A model generated the notes under the pieces. The model did not search any database and was not told where the DNA came from. It saw only the letters and a program-made list of their open reading frames with translations. A DNA stretch of 5,406 nt, taken from assembly GCA_030630095.1 (NCBI GenBank), contig DAOVNW010000075.1, forward strand, positions 1 through 5,406. The letters are read 5' to 3'. The DNA comes from Candidatus Omnitrophota bacterium (GTDB taxonomy: Bacteria; Omnitrophota; Gorgyraeia; JAGLLT01). Below are positions 1-4,727 of the stretch, piece by piece. A program made the translations under genes and the position numbers. The number at the start of each line of letters is the position of its first letter. The first letter of the stretch is position 1.

Positions 1-1260
1 CAATCTATTGATCAGCAATTGCGTCGACTGAAAAAAGGCGTGCATATTGTAGTCGGCACTCCGTGCAGAATAATGGATCATCTTAACAGGAAAACATTGA
101 AGATCGAAAAAATTGAGCACCTGATAATTGATGAGGCAGATGAAATGCTTAATATGGGATTCATAGAAGATATGGAAAAGATAATGAAGCATACAAATCC
201 AGACAAAAGAACCCTATTATTTTCTGCAACAATCCCAAGAAAGATAAAAAACCTTGCGCAAAAATACATGGACGGTTATGAACTTCTTACAGTTAAAAAT
301 GAGCAATTGACAACTAATCTGACGGAGCAAATATACTTTGAGGTAAAAGTCTCTGACAGGTTTGAGGCACTATGCAGGATAGTAGATATTGAAGATGATT
401 TTTACGGTTTAGTTTTCTGCAGAACAAAGAGTAATGTTGATTCTGTCGCGGCTCATTTAATAGATAGAGGATATGACGCGGGAGCTATTCATGGAGATAT
501 TTCACAGGCGCAAAGAGAAAGAACTCTGGATAAATTTAGGAAACAAAGAGTTCGTATTCTTATAGCAACAGATGTTGCCGCCCGCGGAATTGATGTTATT
601 AACCTCACCCACGTTATAAACTATTCACTACCTCAAGATCCAGACTCGTATGTTCATCGAATAGGCCGTACAGGAAGAGCCGGGAGCGAGGGTACCGCTA
701 TTACGTTTATTACTCCTAGTGAGTATAACAAGCTGATGCACATACAGCGGGTCGCCAAGACTGATATTAAGAAATCAAAAGTGCCGCAGGTAAAAGATAT
801 TATCGAAGTCAAAAAGAAAAAGATATGCGATGATCTGGCTGCTGTTTTTGAAGGTGAGATTGATCCTAATTATTATAACTGGGCTAAGAAATTACTTGAG
901 AATAATGACCCCACAGAAATATTGGCCGCGACATTAAACCATTGTTTCGAAGAAGAACTTAATCCTGATACCTATGGTGAAATAAAAGACGTCGGTGGAA
1001 AAGGGAAGCAGCTTGACCAGCAGGGTAAAGCAAGGCTCTTTGTAGCGCTTGGCAAGAAAGACAAGATGAATGCCAAAAAACTCGTTGAGCTTATTATGAG
1101 CAAAGTCTCAGTTAAGTCTAAGCACATCAGTGACGTACAGGTAATGGAAAAATTCTCTTTTATAACCGTTCCTTTTGAAAAAGCAGAGAAAATCGTTGTT
1201 AGTTTTAAAGAAAAGGGTAAAAAACCGCTGATCAGTCATGCTAAAAAAACCAAAAAGTAA
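1..1260 (+). CDS. deaD: DEAD-box ATP-dependent RNA helicase, DeaD/CsdA type (5' end missing)
   Basis: An ATP-dependent RNA helicase that unwinds RNA duplexes in the cytoplasm; family members act in ribosome assembly, mRNA turnover and cold adaptation. The reading frame is open from base 1, so the gene begins upstream. The Q motif, Walker A motif I and motif Ia, roughly 110-130 residues, are missing, and the TTG at 19 is not a credible start. Visible in order are motif Ib (TPCR, 58-69; usually TPGR), motif II DEAD (130-141), motif III SAT (223-231), motif IV VFCRTK (412-429), motif V ATDVAARGIDV (565-597) and motif VI HRIGRTGRAG (655-684). A helical linker (about 720-1020) follows, then an RRM-like DbpA RNA-binding domain (about 1033-1245) beginning RLFVALGKKD and ending in a lysine-rich tail. 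That C-terminal domain separates DeaD/CsdA/DbpA types from RhlE types. The estimated full length of about 540 residues fits DeaD/CshA-like proteins better than the shorter DbpA, so the exact symbol is less sure than the family. Confidence 0.95.
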   Translation, partial: QSIDQQLRRLKKGVHIVVGTPCRIMDHLNRKTLKIEKIEHLIIDEADEMLNMGFIEDMEKIMKHTNPDKRTLLFSATIPRKIKNLAQKYMDGYELLTVKNEQLTTNLTEQIYFEVKVSDRFEALCRIVDIEDDFYGLVFCRTKSNVDSVAAHLIDRGYDAGAIHGDISQAQRERTLDKFRKQRVRILIATDVAARGIDVINLTHVINYSLPQDPDSYVHRIGRTGRAGSEGTAITFITPSEYNKLMHIQRVAKTDIKKSKVPQVKDIIEVKKKKICDDLAAVFEGEIDPNYYNWAKKLLENNDPTEILAATLNHCFEEELNPDTYGEIKDVGGKGKQLDQQGKARLFVALGKKDKMNAKKLVELIMSKVSVKSKHISDVQVMEKFSFITVPFEKAEKIVVSFKEKGKKPLISHAKKTKK

Positions 1261-1354
1261 TGACTTAATATTTAATCTTCTGTTCTGAGTTTTATTTCAT
1301 TTGTATAACATTAATATATTGAAAGTTAATACCTGGTTCCATCCTTGCTTTTTA

Positions 1355-1383
1355 TTGACAAATTAAGAAAAAAGTGATATCTT
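1355..1383 (+). promoter_or_regulatory. Sigma-70-type promoter with extended -10 for the small-protein/protease pair
   Basis: A perfect -35 TTGACA (1355-1360) is followed by exactly 17 bases and a TATCTT -10 (1378-1383). The -10 is preceded by TG plus one base (1375-1377), the extended -10 signature. The -10 itself matches consensus at only 4 of 6 positions, which the perfect -35 and the TG can offset. Transcription would start near 1390, about 20 bases before the ATG at 1411. The rest of the gap after the helicase (1261-1354) is AT-rich, and I saw no convincing GC-stem terminator in it. Confidence 0.65.
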
Positions 1384-1410
1384 TAAATAGAACTAGTAAA
1401 AGAGGGAATT

Positions 1411-1599
1411 ATGATACAAACTCTTGTAAAGAATAAAAAATATATCGGCAAATATGTTGCCATGGAAGATTTCGATAAGCCCAAAGTTGTCGGATTTGGG
1501 AATACACCTACGGAAGCTCATAAAAAAGCTAAATCTAACGGATATAGTGCGTCTGTAATCGCTTTCGTTCCTAATAAAAATATGGTACAGATATTTTAA
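1411..1599 (+). CDS. Small DUF5678-like protein, 62 aa
   Basis: A small, probably cytoplasmic protein with no signal peptide or membrane segment. The ATG at 1411 has a good ribosome site, AGAGGGA (about 1401-1407). The sequence pattern is: a K-Y-I-G-K-Y-V-A start, a turn (EDFDKPK), a V-V-G-F-G strand, an amphipathic helix (TPTEAHKKAKSNGY) and a last strand with FVPNKNMVQIF. This beta-beta-helix-beta layout, with the helix ending in Gly-Tyr and then a hydrophobic strand with VP, matches my memory of the DUF5678 family, whose biochemical role I do not know. It is followed after 2 nt by an aspartic protease gene and shares its promoter, so it may be a partner, regulator or substrate of that protease; this is inferred from position only. 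The family assignment is from pattern recall and has not been searched. Confidence 0.75.
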   Translation: MIQTLVKNKKYIGKYVAMEDFDKPKVVGFGNTPTEAHKKAKSNGYSASVIAFVPNKNMVQIF

Positions 1600-1601
1600 T
1601 T

Positions 1602-2000
1602 ATGGTTATCGAAAGCCCCTTTAAAAAGTTTTCCGAAGGAGATATTCCTCGACCGTGGGTACCCGCAACAATAACAAATCCACATAGCGGTAAATCTACC
1701 AAAATATGGGGTTTAATTGATACAGGGGCAGATGAGTGTGCCTTACCAGCGGATTATGCTATTCTTTTGGGTCATAACCTTCAGGCAGGTAAACCTAAGA
1801 CAGTTAATACTGGAAATGGGATAACATTAGCGTATTCGCATACTATGTGTATTAAAGTGAATAATATAGAACTCGAAAATATTCTCATTGATTTTATGCC
1901 AAATCTTCAAACGTGCTTATTAGGCGTAAGGAATTTTTTAAGTAAGTTTGTTTTAACAGTAGACTATCCTAAAAAACGCTTTTCCCTATACCAAAAATAG
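1602..2000 (+). CDS. Retropepsin-like (clan AA) aspartic protease, single domain, 132 aa
   Basis: A predicted aspartic endopeptidase of the retroviral-protease fold. Residues 36-49 contain the catalytic signature W-G-L-I-D-T-G-A-D, with Asp40 as the catalytic aspartate, followed by ALP and ADYAILLGH as in bacterial retropepsins. A flap-like segment follows (about 68-86, with TGNGITLAYS), and LLGVRNFL (106-113) is the usual hydrophobic-hydrophobic-Gly motif before the final helix. The C-terminal DYPKKRFSLY strand would form the dimer sheet. Only one D-T-G is present and the length is that of a single lobe, so an active enzyme would have to be a homodimer. No signal peptide or transmembrane segment is visible, so the action is probably cytoplasmic. 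The start ATG lies 2 nt after the stop of the upstream small gene and has no clear Shine-Dalgarno, pointing to translational coupling. Its substrate is unknown; members of this clan are also often left as putative proteases. Confidence 0.88.
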   Translation: MVIESPFKKFSEGDIPRPWVPATITNPHSGKSTKIWGLIDTGADECALPADYAILLGHNLQAGKPKTVNTGNGITLAYSHTMCIKVNNIELENILIDFMPNLQTCLLGVRNFLSKFVLTVDYPKKRFSLYQK

Positions 2001-2035
2001 AAATCTTATAATTTTTTATTTGTTAGTTTCAAGGA

Positions 2036-2082
2036 AATAGAGAACACTTCTGTTCTATTCAGCACTATTTTTTAAAAAGTGC
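2036..2082 (+). other. Two adjacent hairpins between the protease and transglutaminase genes
   Basis: The first hairpin pairs AATAGAGAACA (2036-2046) with TGTTCTATT (2051-2059) around a CTTC tetraloop; the inner 6 bp are perfect, and a 2-nt GA bulge allows three further pairs. The second pairs GCACT (2062-2066) with AGTGC (2078-2082), with extra A-T pairs inside. They follow the protease stop and could terminate or stabilise its transcript, but no continuous T tract follows, so a classic terminator is not clearly shown. The rest of the 111-base gap is AT-rich. A TATAAT at 2007-2012 lacks a matching -35, so a promoter for the next gene is uncertain. Confidence 0.4.
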
Positions 2083-2111
2083 CTAACTTCCTTTTCTAAA
2101 GTGAGATATCA

Positions 2112-3404
2112 ATGGGTAGATTGCTAATAAAAACGTTAATTGTTACAATGCTGTTTTTAATGGTTGTAAGTATCTTACCGGTTAGCGGCGCGGAGAAGGT
2201 AGAGCCTTGTTTTGACAAGCTTCCCGTTGGATGGACTGTTACCAGGTCTTTCGTCATGTCCGGGGATGAAACGGCTGCTATCGGCAAAAGGCTTGGCGTG
2301 CCCATCAAGAAGGTATCTAATACATTTCTCCTGGTGCATGGCCGGCAGGTTCAAGTAAATATTCTTGAGGCGAAAACTGACGATGGTGTTGTCAGGCTTC
2401 ACTCAGTGATTTCGCGGATGAAAGGCAGTCCTGCCTTTTGCGTTCAAAAGAAGAGGCAGGTGATTGAATTTACCGGCAGTAACGTTACCGTTGCCCTTGC
2501 GACAAAGATTTCATATGAGTTGGGTTTTGTCTGTAAGCCCAGCGAAGCGCGGTACCGGATTACGGCTGATATCGCGACTATTGATGAAGCTGATTATATG
2601 TCTTTTAACAAGCTCTTTAATTTGTTCATAAAAACAAATATTAACTCTATAAACAAACAAACATCTTCTCAAATTGCCGAACTCTCGAAACGCTTCCAGT
2701 TTGGCAACCAGATTACCTTGCGGGCATCCGGCCAAAAGACGCAAAAGCCCGTCTATAATTTTAGTCCGGTTCCTCTTAAAGAGAGAACTTCAATCAAATC
2801 CGGAACTGTTACTTATTCATTCAGTGAGACACATAATCTGCTTGGTATGCCATACGTTACTCTTACAGCCGACATTACAACGCGCGAGGCCGGACTTACG
2901 CCAACGGCGAGAGAAGCGGACGAGATGCTTCTTACCGCGACCACATTTTGGCCGGTTGATGATCCTGAAATAATATCGCTTGCCAAGAAAATTACCGCGG
3001 GCAAAGTGAATAGGGAAGCAAAGGTTGAGGCGATATTGAAATGGCTTACTCCGGGCAGGAATATTAAGTTTGGCGGGCCGGTTACCGGTTCGCGATGGGG
3101 TGTTAAGAAAGTTCTGAAGCAAAAATATGGACACTGCTGGGACTTCTCGGATTGCTTTGTTACCTTATGCCGGGCCTCTGACATCCCCTGCAGGCAGGTC
3201 GGCGGCTGGCTCTATGGAATGAGCGGTCATATCTGGGCAGAAGTGCTCTTTGAGGGCAAGGGTTGGCAGCAGGTAGACCCCACAGGCGGCGGTAAACTCA
3301 AGTGTGGAATTTATCACATTCCCTATTTCGTAACCGAAGACGGCAATATGCCAATCCTCTACGTATCAATGCCGAAAATTAAAATAATCGATACAAAACG
3401 ATAA
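2112..3404 (+). CDS. Exported transglutaminase-like superfamily protein, 430 aa
   Basis: A Sec-exported protein with a papain-like transglutaminase core at its C-terminus. The N-terminus is a signal peptide: Arg3 and Lys7, a long hydrophobic stretch to about residue 24, and a probable cleavage site after S-G-A (residue 27). No lipobox cysteine is present. Residues 28 to about 300 have no domain I recognise. The core has Cys342 in YGHCWDFSD, His373 in SGHIWAEV and Asp389 in QQVDPTGG, a complete catalytic triad in the usual order and spacing. Related bacterial proteins may act as proteases or amidases rather than true cross-linkers, so the reaction is undetermined; the location would be periplasm or outside. 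The ATG at 2112 puts the positive residues just ahead of the hydrophobic core; its ribosome site (GTGAG, 2101-2105) is weak. Composition is uneven: the coding stretch at about 2580-2660 is strongly AT-rich, while 3180-3300 is GC-rich. Confidence 0.9.
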   Translation: MGRLLIKTLIVTMLFLMVVSILPVSGAEKVEPCFDKLPVGWTVTRSFVMSGDETAAIGKRLGVPIKKVSNTFLLVHGRQVQVNILEAKTDDGVVRLHSVISRMKGSPAFCVQKKRQVIEFTGSNVTVALATKISYELGFVCKPSEARYRITADIATIDEADYMSFNKLFNLFIKTNINSINKQTSSQIAELSKRFQFGNQITLRASGQKTQKPVYNFSPVPLKERTSIKSGTVTYSFSETHNLLGMPYVTLTADITTREAGLTPTAREADEMLLTATTFWPVDDPEIISLAKKITAGKVNREAKVEAILKWLTPGRNIKFGGPVTGSRWGVKKVLKQKYGHCWDFSDCFVTLCRASDIPCRQVGGWLYGMSGHIWAEVLFEGKGWQQVDPTGGGKLKCGIYHIPYFVTEDGNMPILYVSMPKIKIIDTKR

Positions 3405-3430
3405 TAAAAAGAAAAAACCGCTGTTATCGT
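3398..3430 (+). terminator. Weak stem-loop at the end of the transglutaminase-like gene
   Basis: ACGATAA (3398-3404), which includes the stop codon, pairs perfectly with TTATCGT (3424-3430); two weaker pairs extend the stem inward, leaving a loop of about 15 bases. A T-rich tract comes only about 15-20 bases further on (about 3446-3460), and the stem is AT-rich, so this may be a poor terminator or a chance dyad. The rest of the 253-base gap to rplM is AT-rich spacer with no gene that I can support. Confidence 0.3.
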
Positions 3431-3592
3431 ATCCCAAAAAGCAACTTTATTTTTTTATTGATTTCATATTTTATTCTGTTATAATTAAAAATACCTGATT
3501 CAGAAGATAAAAAATTGGATAACTTTGAAAAAGGAGGGGAAAGATAAGAAAGCTGTTGAAGAAGCGGATTTGTTTAACACCTCTAAAATCCC

Positions 3593-3621
3593 TTGACAAT
3601 AAGATAACGTTGTGATAGATT
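3593..3621 (+). promoter_or_regulatory. Strong sigma-70-type promoter with extended -10 for rplM-rpsI
   Basis: A perfect -35 TTGACA (3593-3598), a 17-base spacer, and TAGATT as the -10 (3616-3621), preceded by TG plus one base (3613-3615). Transcription would start near 3628, giving a leader of about 30 bases before the rplM ATG at 3658. That is a suitable strength and distance for a highly expressed ribosomal protein operon. The architecture is the same as that of the promoter at 1355. Confidence 0.75.
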
Positions 3622-3657
3622 AATCAAATACTTTAAACCATATAACAAGAGTGAATT

Positions 3658-4098
3658 ATGTTAAATAAGACAAAAACTTATACCCCTAACGTAAATGACA
3701 TTAAACGAGGCTGGTTTATTATTGATGCCAAAGGCAAGATATTAGGCAAGCTGGCGACCAAGGCGGCGGTTTACCTGCAGGGAAAAAATAAGACAGATTA
3801 TACTCCGTATATAGATGGCGGAGATGAGGTGATTGTAGTAAATGCCGAAAAGATCGTCGTGACCGGCAAGAAACTCGAGCAAAAAATGTATAAAAGATAT
3901 TCAGGTTATCCGGGCGGATTAAAAGAGACGCCTCTTGAAGAGATGCTCAAGAGAAAACCTGAAGAGGTAATAAGATTAGCGGTTAAGGGAATGCTGCCGA
4001 AAAACAGGCTGGGCAGTAGAATGATAGTAAGATTAAAGGTATATAAGGGAGAAGCTCACCCTCATCAGTCTCAAAAGCCTGTGCCTTTAGAAATATAA
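3658..4098 (+). CDS. rplM: 50S ribosomal protein L13 (uL13), 146 aa
   Basis: An early-assembling protein of the large ribosomal subunit that binds 23S rRNA. The length is close to the usual 140-150 residues. Family features are clear: W-F-I-I-D-A-K-G near residue 19, LGKLATKAAVYLQGK, the Y-T-P-Y-I-D-G-G-D segment, VVNAEKIVVTGKK, K-R-Y-S-G-Y-P-G-G, then AVKGMLPKNRLG and the C-terminal YKGEAHPHQSQKP. The ATG at 3658 is preceded by a weak AGAG ribosome site (about 3648-3651). It is the first gene of a pair with rpsI, 18 bases downstream, under the strong promoter at 3593. In several bacteria L13 can autoregulate this operon through its mRNA leader, but the short leader here shows no obvious structure for that. 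Confidence 0.98.
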   Translation: MLNKTKTYTPNVNDIKRGWFIIDAKGKILGKLATKAAVYLQGKNKTDYTPYIDGGDEVIVVNAEKIVVTGKKLEQKMYKRYSGYPGGLKETPLEEMLKRKPEEVIRLAVKGMLPKNRLGSRMIVRLKVYKGEAHPHQSQKPVPLEI

Positions 4099-4116
4099 AA
4101 ACATTTCGGAGAAAAA

Positions 4117-4518
4117 ATGGCTAAGAAGGTTACGCAGAGTAAAGTATTAAAAGGGAAAAGAAAGAGCGCGGTCAGCAGAGTAAGGCTTACAAGCGGCAAA
4201 GGAAACTTTGAAGTGAATGGAAAAAGCCTGGATAAATACTTTATCTCTGAAATTCAGCAGATATTAATTAAGGAGCCGCTTACCATAACTGAGACACTTG
4301 ATAAGTACGATGTAATGGTGAATGTAAGAGGCGGGGGTTTATCCGGGCAAGCCGGAGCTACCAGGCTCGCCATAGCCAGAGGGTTAATCCTACAAGAACC
4401 CGACTTAAGAAACGTTTTGAAAAAGGCAGGTTTTTTAACTTGCGACGCGCGCCAGAAGGAACGGAAAAAGTATGGCCAGAAGAAGGCGCGAAAACGGTTC
4501 CAGTTCTCAAAGCGTTAA
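4117..4518 (+). CDS. rpsI: 30S ribosomal protein S9 (uS9), 133 aa
   Basis: A protein of the small ribosomal subunit whose C-terminal tail reaches the P-site tRNA. The length is normal. Recognisable parts are the basic KGKRKSAVSRVRL start, G-K-G-N-F-E-V-N-G-K, the D-V-M-V-N-V-R-G-G-G-L-S-G-Q-A-G-A strand-turn region, the helix ARGLILQEPDLRNVLKKAGFLT, and the universal tail ending F-Q-F-S-K-R. A GGAG ribosome site (4108-4111) lies 5 bases before the ATG, 18 bases after rplM, so the two genes form one operon. One oddity is Cys109 in FLTCDARQ, where family members normally have Arg (LTRD). A single C-to-T change (CGC to TGC) would explain it as a natural change or an assembly error. Confidence 0.98.
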   Translation: MAKKVTQSKVLKGKRKSAVSRVRLTSGKGNFEVNGKSLDKYFISEIQQILIKEPLTITETLDKYDVMVNVRGGGLSGQAGATRLAIARGLILQEPDLRNVLKKAGFLTCDARQKERKKYGQKKARKRFQFSKR

Positions 4519-4550
4519 TATTTTAACGACAATTTAATTTAGAGAAAATT

Positions 4551-4617
4551 AGTGCCTATTCTTTTCGGCTGTTCATAGATAAAATAGCTTGACGGGATAG
4601 GCATTTTCTTTTATAAT
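4551..4617 (+). terminator. Likely terminator of the rplM-rpsI operon
   Basis: TGCCTAT (4553-4559) pairs perfectly with ATAGGCA (4597-4603). The stem can grow to about 12 bp with an outer A-T and G-T pair (4551-4552 with 4604-4605) and inner pairs (4560-4562 with 4594-4596). The loop contains a small second stem, GGCT with AGCT (4567-4570 and 4586-4589). The 3' arm runs straight into a T-rich tract, TTTTCTTTTATAATTTT. The long interior makes it less typical than a compact hairpin, but the position 33 bases after the rpsI stop fits. Confidence 0.55.
4589..4617 (+). promoter_or_regulatory. Near-consensus sigma-70-type promoter for argC, overlapping the terminator
   Basis: TTGACG (4589-4594; 5 of 6 matches), a 17-base spacer and a perfect TATAAT (4612-4617). 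The predicted start near 4624 leaves a leader of about 100 bases before the argC ATG. The -35 sits at the inner edge of the preceding terminator stem and the -10 lies in its T tract, so the end of one transcription unit and the start of the next share the same bases. Confidence 0.7.
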
Positions 4618-4677
4618 TTTACCATCTGTAAATTATTGAACATTCGACGGTAAAATATGTTTTGTTTTTAAATCAAA

Positions 4678-4700
4678 AAAAACCGCGCGGTGTGGTTTTT
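4678..4700 (+). terminator. Terminator-like hairpin in the argC leader (possible attenuator)
   Basis: AAAAACC (4678-4684) pairs with GGTTTTT (4694-4700), continued inward by a G-T and a C-G pair around the loop GCGGT (4687-4691). The 3' arm ends in five T, giving the look of an intrinsic terminator, and the A-run on the other side would make it work in both directions. It lies between the predicted argC transcription start and the gene. The A arm could instead pair with GTTTTT at 4664-4669, which would exclude this hairpin. Alternatively, it could be the real end of the rpsI transcript. Confidence 0.45.
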
Positions 4701-4727
4701 ACACTTGTTTATAAAGAGAGAAAAGCG

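Noticed and set aside
78..269. 63-codon minus-strand frame rich in Ile, Phe and Ser
   Set aside because: It is antisense to the conserved DEAD and SAT motifs of the helicase; its hydrophobic look is an artefact of the lysine-rich sense strand.
1602..2000. The retropepsin-like gene as part of a retroelement or reverse-transcriptase unit
   Set aside because: There is no reverse transcriptase, integrase, terminal repeat or gag-like gene around it; the protease is a stand-alone cellular type.
2007..2012. TATAAT as a possible -10 for the transglutaminase-like gene
   Set aside because: No acceptable -35 lies 16-18 bases upstream and there is no TG extension, in AT-rich spacer where TATAAT is expected by chance.
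2042..2055. GAAC...GTTC dyad resembling a Gram-positive LexA box
   Set aside because: The half-sites are 6 bases apart instead of 4 and the flanking bases do not fit; it is better explained as an RNA hairpin.
2813..3184. Open frames of 105-123 codons on the minus strand, and a 99-codon + strand frame at 2674-2973
   Set aside because: They lie wholly inside the transglutaminase-like gene, have no ribosome sites or recognisable motifs, and their compositions look like frame shadows.
4657..4671. A tiny leader peptide frame (ATG, three codons, TAA) before argC
   Set aside because: It contains no arginine codons and has no ribosome site, so it does not fit an arginine attenuator leader peptide.
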